A stretch of DNA of 64,000 nucleotides from Bacteroides fragilis (lineage in GTDB: Bacteria; Bacteroidota; Bacteroidia; Bacteroidales; Bacteroidaceae). Within the stretch, counting starts at the first letter, position 1. The number at the start of each line of letters is the position of its first letter. The translations under genes and the position numbers were made by a program. The notes beneath the pieces were generated by a model, which saw only the letters and a list, made by a program, of their open reading frames with translations, ran no database searches and had not been told where the DNA came from. Positions 1-9,193 of this stretch are shown one piece after another. The stretch lies in contig NZ_CP018937.1 of the NCBI RefSeq assembly GCF_002849695.1, positions 744,001 through 808,000 on the forward strand, given 5' to 3'.

Positions 1-1
1 T

Positions 2-622
2 GATTTTGCGGAGAAATATCGTATGCCTGCGATACAACTGACCGAAGATGCCAAACAGGTTTTATTGTCATATTCATGGCCGGGTAATGTGCGCCAATTG
101 AAGAATATCACGGAACAGATCTCCATCATTGAGACAAATCGTGAAATCAATGCTTCTATTTTGCGGACCTATCTGCCTGTCCAGAATACACAACGACTGC
201 CGGCTTTGTTCGGTGTAAAAGCCGGGAAGAGTTTTGAAAGTGAACGTGAAATTTTATATCAGGTTCTCTTTGATATGCGGCAGGATGTGACCGAACTGAA
301 AAAGCTTGTGCACGAAATCATGTCCGAACGCGGAGCTGTAGCTTCCAATGTTGGTACGTTTTATGCCCCGGCTCCTGTTGTGACGCCTCCGCCTTCTGTA
401 CCTGCCCTGATCCATCCGGTCAAGCCTAATTGTCCCGATGACGATGACATACAGGATACCGAAGAGTATGTTGAAGAGTCTCTTTCGCTGGACGAGGTAG
501 AGAAAGAAATGATACGTAAAGCCCTTGAGAAACATCATGGCAAACGAAAAAGTGCGGCAAAGGACCTCAATATCTCTGAGCGTACCCTTTACCGAAAAAT
601 AAAAGAATATGGATTGGAATAA
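2..622 (+). CDS. Sigma-54-dependent transcriptional activator, C-terminal part (cut by window edge)
   Basis: The reading frame is open from base 2, so the 5' end lies outside the window; a Met codon at 23 is internal. The 206 visible residues start inside the AAA+ sigma-54 interaction domain, near whose end the family motif WPGNVRQL is present (about visible residues 27-34). A poorly conserved, proline-rich linker follows, and the last 45 residues are a Fis-type helix-turn-helix (LDEVEKEMIRKAL ... KSAAKDLNISERTLYRKI). Such proteins remodel sigma-54 RNA polymerase at -24/-12 promoters. No receiver domain can be seen because the N-terminus is missing. Its stop overlaps the start of the lptE-like gene by 14 bases, so the two are probably cotranscribed with the TPR-like gene and secG. 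Family call is firm; target genes are unknown. Confidence 0.93.
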   Translation, partial: DFAEKYRMPAIQLTEDAKQVLLSYSWPGNVRQLKNITEQISIIETNREINASILRTYLPVQNTQRLPALFGVKAGKSFESEREILYQVLFDMRQDVTELKKLVHEIMSERGAVASNVGTFYAPAPVVTPPPSVPALIHPVKPNCPDDDDIQDTEEYVEESLSLDEVEKEMIRKALEKHHGKRKSAAKDLNISERTLYRKIKEYGLE

Positions 623-1130
623 AAAGATAATGCGAATCTCACTACTGGTTGTCACGCTGGTAGTGGGCATCTCGTGTACTGTTTCTTATAAATTTAATGG
701 TGGTAATATCAATTACGATAAGGTAAAGACTATTTCTATAGCCGACTTTCCTATAAAGTCGGACTATGTTTATGCACCGTTAGGTACTAAATTCAATGAA
801 GATCTGAAAGATATCTTCCTTCGCCAGACTCGCCTGAAGCTGGTGAATAATAATGCCGACCTTCAGATTGATGGAGAAATCACCGGATACAACCAGTATA
901 ACCAAGCTGTTTCGGCCGATGGATACTCTTCTGAAACGAAGCTGACGATTACGGTAAATGTTCGTTTTGTGAATAATACGAACCATGAGCAGGACTTCGA
1001 ACAGCAATTCTCGGCTTTCCGTGTCTACGACTCAAGAGAGTTACTGACAGCTGTTCAGGACGGACTGATTGCGGAGATGACCAAAGAGATTACAGATCAA
1101 ATATTTAATGCAACGGTAGCAAATTGGTAA
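609..1130 (+). CDS. lptE: LptE-family LPS assembly lipoprotein
   Basis: A 173-residue lipoprotein with a short basic N-terminus, hydrophobic core and lipobox ending GISC (Cys at about residue 23). The mature part fits the Bacteroidetes LptE family: it starts YKFNGGNINYDKVKTISI and contains the region NADLQIDGEITGYNQYNQAV. LptE is the outer-membrane lipoprotein that plugs and stabilises the LptD barrel, which inserts lipopolysaccharide in the outer leaflet. The start at 609 overlaps the upstream activator gene; an in-frame ATG at 630 (MRISLL) would give a more usual signal peptide and may be the real start. The next gene begins a few bases after the stop, so this sits in a tight operon. LptD is not in the window. 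Confidence 0.85.
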   Translation: MDWNKKIMRISLLVVTLVVGISCTVSYKFNGGNINYDKVKTISIADFPIKSDYVYAPLGTKFNEDLKDIFLRQTRLKLVNNNADLQIDGEITGYNQYNQAVSADGYSSETKLTITVNVRFVNNTNHEQDFEQQFSAFRVYDSRELLTAVQDGLIAEMTKEITDQIFNATVANW

Positions 1131-1135
1131 TTGGG

Positions 1136-1900
1136 ATGATTTCTGCTAATTTACAACAATGGATTCAGCATCCTGAAACGCTGAATAAAGATACTTTGTA
1201 CGAGTTGCGGACACTTGTCACACGCTATCCTTATTTCCAGTCGCTGCGTTTACTCTATCTTAAAAATCTTTATCTGTTACACGATATCTCTTTCGGTGCG
1301 GAGCTTCGTAAAGCCATATTATATGTGGCAGATCGCCGGAAGCTGTTTTATCTGATTGAAGGTGAGAGGTATATTTTGAAGCCCCGTAAAAAGAATATGG
1401 CTTCCGAAGCAGAAGTGTTGGAGGAAGAGCCCGGTCTGGATCGTACACTCTCCCTGATCGATGCTTTTTTGGCCACTGTGCCTGAAGAGGTTTCCGGGCA
1501 GACAAGTCTGGACTATTCAACGGATTATACTACTTATCTGTTACAGGAAGATGAAGAAGATTCCGCTCCGGAACAGTCGGAGATTCCGAAACTACGTGGG
1601 CATGAATTGATCGATGGCTTTATCGAGAGAAGTGAGGGAGAAACATCCATTCGTCTGCAGCCCGCAGCTAACAATGAAACGCTTCCCGTGGAAGAAGAGG
1701 GGGAGGCGCATCATGAAGAAGATGAAGATGATAGCTGTTTTACCGAAACATTGGCCAAAATATACGTCAAACAGCATCGATATTCCAAGGCTCTTGAAAT
1801 TATTAAAAAATTAAGTTTGAAATATCCAAAAAAAAATGCTTACTTTGCAGACCAAATCAGATTTTTAGAGAAATTGATTATTAACGCTAAATCAAAATAA
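1136..1900 (+). CDS. Hypothetical protein with C-terminal TPR-like helices
   Basis: About 254 residues. The longest frame begins at a TTG at 1124, inside the end of lptE; the ATG at 1136 (MISANLQQW) is preferred. The N-terminal third is helical and basic (LRTLVTRYPYFQSLRLLYLKNL), the middle is strongly acidic and low in complexity (EEEGEAHHEEDEDD), and the C-terminus ends with a single tetratricopeptide-like helix pair (ETLAKIYVKQHRYSKALEI followed by IIKKLSLKYPKKNAYFADQI). No signal peptide is visible, so a cytoplasmic adaptor is likely. It lies between lptE and secG with only 4 bases before secG, so a role near the envelope or secretion machinery is possible, but nothing in the sequence proves it. 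No named family beyond the TPR resemblance. Confidence 0.8.
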   Translation: MISANLQQWIQHPETLNKDTLYELRTLVTRYPYFQSLRLLYLKNLYLLHDISFGAELRKAILYVADRRKLFYLIEGERYILKPRKKNMASEAEVLEEEPGLDRTLSLIDAFLATVPEEVSGQTSLDYSTDYTTYLLQEDEEDSAPEQSEIPKLRGHELIDGFIERSEGETSIRLQPAANNETLPVEEEGEAHHEEDEDDSCFTETLAKIYVKQHRYSKALEIIKKLSLKYPKKNAYFADQIRFLEKLIINAKSK

Positions 1901-1904
1901 CAAA

Positions 1905-2285
1905 ATGTACTTATTATTAGTTATCTTAATGGTTATTGCAGCCATACTGATGTGCTTCATTGTGTTGATTCAGAACTCAAAAGGCGGTGGTCTTGCTTCT
2001 GGGTTCTCGTCATCTAACCAGATTATGGGTGTACGCAAAACTACAGACTTTCTGGAAAAGGCAACTTGGGGCTTAGCTGCATTTATGGTTGTGATGAGCA
2101 TTGCTACTGCTTATGTTGTTCCGACTTCTTCTTCTAAAACGCAAGATGTCATCATGGAACAGGCTCAGCAGGAAGAACAGACCAACCCGTATAACCTGCC
2201 TGTAGGTACTACTGCACCGAAGACGGATGCTGCTGCTCCGGCTGAAGCACCTGCAACAGAAACTCCGGCAACCCCGGCAAACTAA
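1905..2285 (+). CDS. secG: Preprotein translocase subunit SecG
   Basis: A 126-residue small membrane protein with two hydrophobic helices: residues 1-22 (MYLLLVILMVIAAILMCFIV) and about 53-72. Between them is the typical SecG segment LIQNSKGGGLASGF. SecG binds SecYE and helps SecA-driven export through the inner membrane. The C-terminal tail after residue 85 is a low-complexity Ala/Pro/Thr region (AAAPAEAPATETPATPAN), common in Bacteroidetes SecG proteins and longer than in E. coli. It is the last gene of the run that starts with the sigma-54 activator; a hairpin terminator follows directly. Confidence 0.96.
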   Translation: MYLLLVILMVIAAILMCFIVLIQNSKGGGLASGFSSSNQIMGVRKTTDFLEKATWGLAAFMVVMSIATAYVVPTSSSKTQDVIMEQAQQEEQTNPYNLPVGTTAPKTDAAAPAEAPATETPATPAN

Positions 2286-2310
2286 CAACAGATTCTTTTT
2301 AAGAAACGAT

Positions 2311-2357
2311 AAGTGAAGCTGCAATTTCAAACCGAAACTTGCAGCTTCACTTGTTTT
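2311..2357 (+). terminator. Rho-independent terminator after secG
   Basis: The arm AAGTGAAGCTGCAA (2311-2324) is perfectly complementary to TTGCAGCTTCACTT (2339-2352), with a 14-nt loop and a short T-rich tail (GTTTTTAG). It lies 26 bases after the secG stop and should end the lptE-secG transcript. Confidence 0.85.
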
Positions 2358-2455
2358 TAGCCGTAAAATGTATCTTTTTGTTAGGCATACAAGGCGGATT
2401 TAGTTACCTTTGTTCGCTATAACACTTTTACTAACTTCTGAGTTTAAATATTACA

Positions 2456-3844
2456 ATGACAGAACAATTGAGAAACAAACTGAGTGACTCCAAAACACTT
2501 CGTTGGAGTGTGCTCGCTCTGGTCGCTTTTACTATGCTTTGCGGCTATTTCCTTACCGACGTAATGTCTCCTTTGAAACCCATGCTCGAAAAAGAGCTCC
2601 TTTGGGATAGTTTGGATTATGGATTCTTTACCAGCGCTTACGGGTGGTTTAATGTATTCCTGCTGATGTTGATTTTTGGTGGTATCATTCTCGATAAGAT
2701 GGGAGTTCGTTTCACCGGAATGGGAGCCTGTATACTGATGGTGCTGGGTTGTGGACTGAAATATTATGCTATTTCTACAACTTTCCCCGAAGGCGCTTTG
2801 ATTATGGGCTTCAAAACTCAGGTCTTTCTGGCTGCTTTAGGATATGCTATCTTTGGTGTAGGTGTAGAGATTGCAGGTATCACGGTTTCCAAGATTATTG
2901 TAAAATGGTTTAAGGGCAAAGAGATGGCTTTAGCCATGGGACTTGAGATGGCAACCGCGCGTATCGGTACTACTTTGGCAATGGTACTTACTGTTCCTAT
3001 TGCCGATTATTTTGGCTATACGGATGAAAGTGGCAGTTTCCATACCAATATTCCGATGCCTATTTTGTTGTGTCTGATTATGCTGTGCATCGGTACTATC
3101 GCCTTCTTTATCTATACCTTTTATGATAAGAAACTTGATGCTTCTTTAGATGCTCAGGGAGAAGAACCGGAGGAACCGTTCCGTATGAAGGATGTTATGC
3201 TTATTGTTACTAATAAGGGATTCTGGTTGATTGCTTTATTGTGTGTATTGTTCTATTCCGCTGTCTTCCCCTTTATTAAATATGCAACCGACTTGATGGT
3301 GCAGAAGTATAACGTAGATCCTAAATTGGCCGGAAATATCCCAGGATTACTACCGATAGGGACCATCTTCCTGACTCCGTTGTTTGGTACTCTTTATGAC
3401 CGTATCGGTAAGGGAGCTACATTGATGATTATCGGTGCCGTTATGTTGATTGGCGTACATACTTTGTTTGCGCTTCCTATCCTTAATGTATGGTGGTTTG
3501 CCACTGTAATTATGATAATTCTGGGTATTGCCTTCTCACTGGTGCCTTCGGCCATGTGGCCTTCTGTTCCGAAAATTATTCCGGAGAAACAACTGGGTAC
3601 AGCCTATGCCCTGATTTTCTGGGTACAGAACTGGGGATTGATGGGTGTTCCTTTGTTGATCGGATGGGTACTGAATACTTATTGCAAAGGTCCCGTTGTA
3701 GATGGTGCACAGACCTATGATTATACTTTGCCTATGTCTATCTTTGCTTGTTTTGGTGTTTTGGCACTGATTGTGGCTTTGATGCTGAAAGCTGAAGATA
3801 AGAAGAAGGGATACGGATTGCAGGAAGCGAATATTAAGAAATAA
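2456..3844 (+). CDS. Major facilitator superfamily transporter
   Basis: A 462-residue inner-membrane protein with about 12 hydrophobic segments in two six-helix halves, separated by a charged loop near residues 225-245 (DASLDAQGEEPEEPFRMKD). The region after helix 2 (GGIILDKMGVRFTGMG) matches the MFS loop 2-3 signature (GxxxDKxGxR), and the corresponding C-terminal loop reads GTLYDRIGKGATLMI. The substrate cannot be read from sequence. The 6-base spacing to the PqqD-like gene suggests cotranscription. A candidate Bacteroides -7 box (TACCTTTG, 2405-2412) lies about 45 bases upstream of the ATG; a TTTG at 2377-2380 is 24 nt from it, a little longer than usual for a -33 element. Confidence 0.9.
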   Translation: MTEQLRNKLSDSKTLRWSVLALVAFTMLCGYFLTDVMSPLKPMLEKELLWDSLDYGFFTSAYGWFNVFLLMLIFGGIILDKMGVRFTGMGACILMVLGCGLKYYAISTTFPEGALIMGFKTQVFLAALGYAIFGVGVEIAGITVSKIIVKWFKGKEMALAMGLEMATARIGTTLAMVLTVPIADYFGYTDESGSFHTNIPMPILLCLIMLCIGTIAFFIYTFYDKKLDASLDAQGEEPEEPFRMKDVMLIVTNKGFWLIALLCVLFYSAVFPFIKYATDLMVQKYNVDPKLAGNIPGLLPIGTIFLTPLFGTLYDRIGKGATLMIIGAVMLIGVHTLFALPILNVWWFATVIMIILGIAFSLVPSAMWPSVPKIIPEKQLGTAYALIFWVQNWGLMGVPLLIGWVLNTYCKGPVVDGAQTYDYTLPMSIFACFGVLALIVALMLKAEDKKKGYGLQEANIKK

Positions 3845-3850
3845 CAGAAT

Positions 3851-4204
3851 ATGGCAGACGCGAAAGAGAAAATAAATCTTCTGGATGTAATTCCTTTCCG
3901 TAGTGAGAATATTACAGCCGAAAAGGGAAGCGATGGTACCGTTACCATTGCTTTCCCCCGGTTTAAATATGAATGGATGCGGCGTTTTTTATTGCCCAAA
4001 GGAATGTCTCCGGATATTCATGTCCGGCTGGAAGAACATGGTACTGCTGTATGGGAGTTAATTGACGGGAAGCGGACCGTACGCCAGATTATTGAAGAAC
4101 TTGCAGAGCATTTCGATCACGAAGAAAATTACGAATCGCGTATTACTGCTTATATCACCCAGTTGCAGAAGGACGGATTTGTGAAATTAGCGGTTACGAA
4201 CTGA
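3851..4204 (+). CDS. PqqD-family small protein
   Basis: A 117-residue soluble protein. The part from about residue 55 (VRLEEHGTAVWELIDGKRTVRQIIEELAEHF) and the final helix (ITAYITQLQKDGFVKL) match the PqqD winged-helix fold, which elsewhere binds and presents precursor peptides to modifying enzymes. No radical-SAM enzyme or precursor peptide is visible next to it, so a role in peptide maturation is not supported; this family also occurs as stand-alone proteins in Bacteroidetes. It follows the MFS gene by 6 bases and ends before a bidirectional terminator. Confidence 0.8.
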   Translation: MADAKEKINLLDVIPFRSENITAEKGSDGTVTIAFPRFKYEWMRRFLLPKGMSPDIHVRLEEHGTAVWELIDGKRTVRQIIEELAEHFDHEENYESRITAYITQLQKDGFVKLAVTN

Positions 4205-4233
4205 CGGTGTTTGAAAAGCACAATTTAAGAAAA

Positions 4234-4279
4234 TAAAAAAACTCCGACTGACCTGTATAGATCAGCCGGAGTTTTTTTA
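4234..4279. terminator. Bidirectional terminator between convergent genes
   Basis: An A-run followed by ACTCCG...CTGA (4241-4251) pairs with TCAGCCGGAGT (4261-4271), followed by a run of T. The A-run on one side and T-run on the other make it work for both the plus-strand PqqD-like gene and the minus-strand DUF4831 gene. Confidence 0.85.
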
Positions 4280-4285
4280 TCAGTT

Positions 4286-5341
4286 TTATTCTCCTTCTTC
4301 CCTATCTACTTTAATCAATCCTCCTGTAGCCGGATTGAAAGTAACTTGTACGGTCGATTTTTTATTGAAAAGAGCCGGAGCCAGATATTCAATTGTTCCG
4401 AACTGTGTAACGGGAAGTTCACCGTTAAACCATTCTTTTTTTCCTTCTATGAGCGTCACTTGCGCCTTACCGGGTACGTTATAAGCTATGCCGTCTACTT
4501 TCTTTTTGCCATCGTCTTCCGGTACATTGACTGTTTTCAGATTTTTCAGAGTAATGTAAACCGGTTCTCCTGCCAGATCATTATTGGCAACTATACCCAG
4601 TTTCCTGGAAAAGCGGAAGGCCACTTCGTTATCCATCTCTTTTTCCGGATTCAGGCGGATAGTAAATATCCGCTCGTCTTTATTCAGTGTACCTGAGAAC
4701 ATTTCGGTCATGGCAGCTTCCTGTTCTTCCAGGTTGGCAAGCATTATCTTCAGTTGTTCTCCGTCTTTAGGCATGTTGTCTGCCTGTCCGCGTACTAAGG
4801 CGTTTTTGCTTTCGCGGATGTTGTAGATTTCTTTGGCGACCAATTCAGCCATTTTAGCTGTAGAACCTGCCATCAGAATCTCTTCTGTTAGAAAATCGCG
4901 TGGATTTACTTTTTTTCTCAGCGTAGTGGCTGGTTGTATAGGTGCAGACTTCTTCGGACTTAACGGTACATTGATCGATTTAACAATACCGTCTTCGGTC
5001 AACTCTATCAACGGAGCCACTGTTTTATCCTTCAGTTTGACGAAATAGGTATGGTCACTATCGGGGATACCGACAGATTTGGCTTTGACGCTGACCAGTT
5101 CCCAATATTCCTGAGGCTCTCCCGACACATCGGTCAGCCGCAGATAACGGTCGGCATATTTGCTGAATTCTCCCGGAGTGTATGTCACTTTATTGGCTTT
5201 GACTTCAATGTCGATTGCTGTTTTAGGAAGTGCATAGGTCACCCCGTAATCTTTTCCCCGGGTAACTCCCGCTGTAACTTCTGTCTGGGCATATGCCGAG
5301 GCAGAAAGTAACAGTCCTGTCAGTATAATTAGCTTTTTCAT
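4286..5341 (-). CDS. DUF4831-family secreted protein
   Basis: The longest frame starts at 5401, but the ATG at 5341 gives a clean signal peptide (MKKLIILTGLLLSASAYAQ, cleavage after AYA), so that start is chosen (351 residues). The mature protein has no catalytic motif I recognise. Features are a repeated use of short beta-type segments (VTYALPKTAIDIEVKANK, YFVKLKDKTVAPLIELTEDG) and a helical middle (AKMAELVAKEIYNIRESKNALVRGQ). The family is typical of Bacteroidetes and of unknown function; periplasmic or surface location is inferred from the signal peptide. It is followed on the same strand by no gene; the NAD(P)HX repair gene lies upstream. Confidence 0.75.
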   Translation of the reverse strand: MKKLIILTGLLLSASAYAQTEVTAGVTRGKDYGVTYALPKTAIDIEVKANKVTYTPGEFSKYADRYLRLTDVSGEPQEYWELVSVKAKSVGIPDSDHTYFVKLKDKTVAPLIELTEDGIVKSINVPLSPKKSAPIQPATTLRKKVNPRDFLTEEILMAGSTAKMAELVAKEIYNIRESKNALVRGQADNMPKDGEQLKIMLANLEEQEAAMTEMFSGTLNKDERIFTIRLNPEKEMDNEVAFRFSRKLGIVANNDLAGEPVYITLKNLKTVNVPEDDGKKKVDGIAYNVPGKAQVTLIEGKKEWFNGELPVTQFGTIEYLAPALFNKKSTVQVTFNPATGGLIKVDREEGE

Positions 5342-5414
5342 TTTCCGGTTTATTTTAACTGGTTTAAAAAACAAAGTTAATGAAGTTATTTGGAAAATCA
5401 TAAGTTGTTAACCT

Positions 5415-6926
5415 TTATTCGCTTACCAGACGCCAGGCCATTGGCAGATAATTGACAATATCTCCGGCTGTCATACCGATAACGCCCTGCTTTTTGCGTG
5501 CGAAATCGCCGGCCAAACCGTGTACGTAAGTACCTATTTTAGCTGCTTCTTCAGCCGGGTATCCCTGTGTCAGTAAAGCCAGTAGGACACCCGTCAATAC
5601 ATCTCCACTTCCGGCTGTCGCCATGCCCGGATTACCTGTGGAGTTGAAATAACATTTGCCCGAAGGGGTGATAATTGCTGAATAAGCTCCTTTTAATATA
5701 ATATGTACTTTAACGGTACGAGCCAGTTCACAAGCTTTCATCAGTCGCTCGTACGAATTCTGGCATTTGCCCACCATACGTTCCAGCTCCTTGGGGTGAG
5801 GGGTCAGGATGGAGCCTTTGGGGAGCGTGGTCAGTGCATGTCGGTGGTTGGCTAATATATTCAGTGCATCGGCATCCAGCACCAAAGGAGTCTGGCATCC
5901 ACTGAGTTGCTCGAGCAATGCGGCTTCTGTTTCTTCTGAGCGTCCGATTCCCGGACCGATACCTACCGCCTGATAGTCATCTGTATCCGTGGGAAAAGCA
6001 AAGCAGGAATCACTGGCATCGAGTTCGACAATTGCTTCCGGGACGGAAATCTGTAGGATGTCATTGTTACGCATGGGTGCGTGTACAGTCAGCAATCCTA
6101 CCCCCGAACGCATACAGGCACGGGCCGCCAGCACTGAAGCCCCTGCCATACCATACGATCCGGCAATCAGCAAGGCGTGTCCGAAATTTCCTTTGTGTGA
6201 AAAGGGGCTGCGGGGCTTGATCAAAGCATGTATCTCTTCTGCTTCCAATAAGGCATAATTGCTTTCTGTTTCTTCGATGGCTTCATGGCTGAGGTTGATA
6301 TCCAGCAATTTCCATTCACCAACGAATTCGGCATTCTCTGCGAAGAGAAAAGCCAGTTTGGGCAATTGCAGGCTCAGTGTCAGATGGGCACGGATGATAT
6401 TGGCTTTTACGTTAAATGTGTTTTCTTCTCCCATCAATCCCGAAGGGATGTCGATAGCAACCACTGTAGCAGGCGATGCATTGATATATTTCACTACAGC
6501 CGCGAAACCGCCGCTTAACGGTTTATTGAGTCCCGAACCAAAAAGTCCGTCCACTACCAAATGATCCATTGTCAGGGTAGGAGGTACGAATTGTGTGCTT
6601 ACTTCACTGAACTTCACATTATCCATCATTTCCACCAACTCTTTGTTGGTCTGACAGTCGGCTGACAGTTCTCCTTTCGGGTTGAACAGATAGGCTTCAA
6701 CCTTATATTCCTTTTCCGCCAGCATGCGGGCTACGGCAAGGGCATCTCCGCCGTTATTACCCGGTCCCGCAAATACCGTGACAGGAGTTGTGATGTCCCA
6801 ACGTTCAGTGATGGCTTTTGTCAGTGCCTGCGCTGCCCGTTCCATCAGGTCGATCGATGCAATCGGTTCATGTTCTATGGTGTAAGCATCCAGTTTTTTG
6901 ATGCTGCTACTTGGAAAAATCTTCAT
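5415..6926 (-). CDS. nnr: Bifunctional NAD(P)HX epimerase/dehydratase
   Basis: 503 residues with two fused domains. The N-terminal YjeF_N (NnrE) half, residues about 1-215, carries the epimerase signature AGPGNNGGDALAVAR (about 53-67). The C-terminal ribokinase-like NnrD half contains KGNFGHALLIAGSYGMAGA, GIGPGIGRSEET, VLDADALNIL and the ATP/ADP-binding NPGMATAGSGDVLTG. Together they repair hydrated NADH/NADPH: the epimerase converts the R to the S form, the dehydratase restores the cofactor using ADP or ATP. Length and domain order are those of the usual bacterial fusion. It acts in the cytoplasm and is a housekeeping gene. Confidence 0.95.
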   Translation of the reverse strand: MKIFPSSSIKKLDAYTIEHEPIASIDLMERAAQALTKAITERWDITTPVTVFAGPGNNGGDALAVARMLAEKEYKVEAYLFNPKGELSADCQTNKELVEMMDNVKFSEVSTQFVPPTLTMDHLVVDGLFGSGLNKPLSGGFAAVVKYINASPATVVAIDIPSGLMGEENTFNVKANIIRAHLTLSLQLPKLAFLFAENAEFVGEWKLLDINLSHEAIEETESNYALLEAEEIHALIKPRSPFSHKGNFGHALLIAGSYGMAGASVLAARACMRSGVGLLTVHAPMRNNDILQISVPEAIVELDASDSCFAFPTDTDDYQAVGIGPGIGRSEETEAALLEQLSGCQTPLVLDADALNILANHRHALTTLPKGSILTPHPKELERMVGKCQNSYERLMKACELARTVKVHIILKGAYSAIITPSGKCYFNSTGNPGMATAGSGDVLTGVLLALLTQGYPAEEAAKIGTYVHGLAGDFARKKQGVIGMTAGDIVNYLPMAWRLVSE

Positions 6927-6969
6927 GGTGAACTTTTATTTTAAGTTTTTTGACCCACAAAGATAGCAA

Positions 6970-8310
6970 TTAATATACGAAATCAGGAACTTCTTTTTCT
7001 TCTTCTTTTTTTCTGAATACGCCTGTTTTTCCGTAGTTCTCTCTACGATAACGTTGATGCAGATAGATAAATGAACATACGAAAGCGACAAAACAAATCA
7101 CTCCTACATAGCCGGCCATCAGGTTGTAGAAAGCGGTCCAGTTAATGTCAGGTGAAAAGAATTCCTTGACAGCCAATACGATAACCGTACCCGTATAGCC
7201 GAGAAAATCATTCATGGCAATAAAGAAACCTACATTACCCCGGATTTTGAAGCAAGCGATAAAACGGTCGAAGAAAATGGTCTGAAAAGTGAGAAAAGCC
7301 AGATAAAGACAGAGGCTCTGAATGAATAACCAGACAATAGCGTTTAATTGCAATTGTTCGTAACCAAATGAAACCACTGCCATCACTACCATGCTGATGA
7401 TGATCAATCCCAGTAATATCGATAATGCTTTCAAGTTGCTTCGTACAAAAACCATCAACCCGAAAATGACAAGGATAATGATAGTTACTACGCTGTCTAC
7501 CTGAGCAAACATCCACGAAGAGTATTGGGATACATCGATAATCTTCACCAGGAAGTCTTCTTTGATATCCCTTAAGATTGTCAATACTACATTGGCAATG
7601 AAGAGCAGGGTGAGAAAAGGCATAAAATTCTTGAAGATATCCCAACGCTGTTTGCCGTTCAGTGTTTCCCGTTTCGATTTCATGGCGATATCTTCGGCCG
7701 TGGGTTGTGGGAGCCGGTTCAGAGAATAACCCAATAGGGCGAGTATGGGTAAAGCAATACCTCCGATCAGAGCCGGCATCCAGAATTCACTTATGTTTAA
7801 AGTGTCCATAACAAACAAGCCGGCGGACTTAGCTGTTCCCGAGCTGATAACCATACTGACACCCAACAGGCTGGCGAGTATGTCCGTCATGCGGCGTCCT
7901 TCTATAAAACTAAAAATGATTCCCCACATACATCCCAATGAAAGACCGTTCAGAAACATAGCTCCTATATTATAAGGTGCAGGTAGTAGTCCGAACAGTA
8001 TCAACGAAGCTTCTGCCAGTACAATGGAGATCAGGATGAATTTCATCCGGTTTTCCCGTTTCAACTCTGAAATAAGTTTGATCCCAATGAACTTGGAAAG
8101 TACGTATCCTAATATCTGTGCGATAGTGACCACTACTTTATAATCCATTCCAAATGCCTCAAGTCCATCGAATCCGGCAGCCGTATAAGGTTTTCTTAGT
8201 GCATAAACCAGTGAGTAGGAGAGCAATGCAGCACCACCTGCCCAAAGAATGAAAAGGAAATCGGAAAGTTTCTTTTGTGAATTAGTTTTTACTTGTTGTA
8301 CATTGTCCAT
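6970..8310 (-). CDS. DUF5690-family MFS-like membrane transporter
   Basis: A 446-residue integral membrane protein with about 12-14 hydrophobic segments. The start MDNVQQVKTNSQKKLSDFLFILW and the helix-loop SYSLVYALRKPYTAAGFDG recall MFS proteins of the DUF5690/GlpT-like type common in Bacteroidetes. Another conserved-looking stretch is FLNGLSLGCMWGIIFSFIEGRRMTD. The tail is charged (RKKEEEKEVPDF) and cytoplasmic. Substrate unknown. It lies on the minus strand about 45 bases upstream of the nnr gene, so the two may share a transcript. The divergent methyltransferase starts about 250 bases away. Confidence 0.8.
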   Translation of the reverse strand: MDNVQQVKTNSQKKLSDFLFILWAGGAALLSYSLVYALRKPYTAAGFDGLEAFGMDYKVVVTIAQILGYVLSKFIGIKLISELKRENRMKFILISIVLAEASLILFGLLPAPYNIGAMFLNGLSLGCMWGIIFSFIEGRRMTDILASLLGVSMVISSGTAKSAGLFVMDTLNISEFWMPALIGGIALPILALLGYSLNRLPQPTAEDIAMKSKRETLNGKQRWDIFKNFMPFLTLLFIANVVLTILRDIKEDFLVKIIDVSQYSSWMFAQVDSVVTIIILVIFGLMVFVRSNLKALSILLGLIIISMVVMAVVSFGYEQLQLNAIVWLFIQSLCLYLAFLTFQTIFFDRFIACFKIRGNVGFFIAMNDFLGYTGTVIVLAVKEFFSPDINWTAFYNLMAGYVGVICFVAFVCSFIYLHQRYRRENYGKTGVFRKKEEEKEVPDFVY

Positions 8311-8502
8311 AACATCTGCTTGTTGTTTTCTGGCGCAAAAATAGGTCCCTCGTATTACAGACCTGTTACTGAATATATGAATATTTATTATTAATAGATA
8401 TTGATAATGAAAGAGTTATGCTGTAATGTTTATGTAACATTTATGAAATAGAAACGAAATTCATGCTGTGCTTCTATCGAATAAATTCCCTACTTTTAGG
8501 TA

Positions 8503-8532
8503 TTGCCTGTTTATGTGGAATCTGTAACTTTG
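8503..8532 (+). promoter_or_regulatory. Bacteroides-type promoter of the methyltransferase gene
   Basis: TTG (8503-8505), 19 nt, then TAACTTTG (8525-8532): this fits the -33/-7 pattern of the Bacteroides primary sigma factor. The gene starts 26 bases further on. Confidence 0.6.
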
Positions 8533-8557
8533 TTTGCGAAACCAAAACAAATAATAA

Positions 8558-9193
8558 ATGAAAAGAAAAAGCCTTATTAACAGAATCTTGCAGAATGTCC
8601 GTAAACCCGAAGGATTCTTTGGAAGAATGATACTCTGGGGAATGAATCAGGGACATGCTTCGTTGGCTCATTGGGGAATGTCTTGTATAGAGTGGCATCA
8701 GGGATGGAACGTGCTTGATATAGGTTGCGGTGGTGGTGCCAACCTGGCGCAAATCCTCAAATATTGCCCGCAAGGTAAGGCTTTTGGCATAGACATTTCA
8801 CCGGAAAGTGTTGCTTTTGCACGAAAAAGAAACAGAAGGCAACTTGGTACACGTTGTTTTGTAGAGCAGGGGAGTGTCGATCAACTTCCATATTCCGATC
8901 ACAGTTTTAATGTGGTCACCGCTTTTGAGACCATTTACTTCTGGAGTGACTTACAGCATACTTTTACTGAAGTGGCACGTGTCTTGAAGCCTGGCGGAGC
9001 ATTTCTTATCTGTTGTGAAATGAGTGATCCGACGAATGAAGTATGGACCAGTCGTGTCGAAGGAATGGTGGTGTATTCCGATGATCAGCTGAAGACTATT
9101 CTTGTTAATGCCGGTTTTACCAATATAGCCATGTACCGCCGTAGAAAAGAGGAATTATGTATAATAGGGCATAAGAAAATGATGCAGTTGTAA
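8558..9193 (+). CDS. Class I SAM-dependent methyltransferase
   Basis: 211 residues. Motif I is clear (WNVLDIGCGGGANLAQILK, about residues 50-68), followed by the acidic motif II region (FGIDISPESVAFARK) and the motif IV/post-I region (DHSFNVVTAFETIYFW, RVLKPGGAFLIC). This is the ubiquitous UbiE/Methyltransf_11 type fold; small molecules are the usual substrates but this one cannot be assigned. The gene has its own promoter and stands alone, directly before the capsule locus control region. Confidence 0.88.
   Translation: MKRKSLINRILQNVRKPEGFFGRMILWGMNQGHASLAHWGMSCIEWHQGWNVLDIGCGGGANLAQILKYCPQGKAFGIDISPESVAFARKRNRRQLGTRCFVEQGSVDQLPYSDHSFNVVTAFETIYFWSDLQHTFTEVARVLKPGGAFLICCEMSDPTNEVWTSRVEGMVVYSDDQLKTILVNAGFTNIAMYRRRKEELCIIGHKKMMQL

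Noticed and set aside
3851..4204. Peptide-maturation (RiPP) cluster around the PqqD-like gene
   Set aside because: No radical-SAM enzyme, precursor peptide or peptidase is adjacent, only an MFS transporter.
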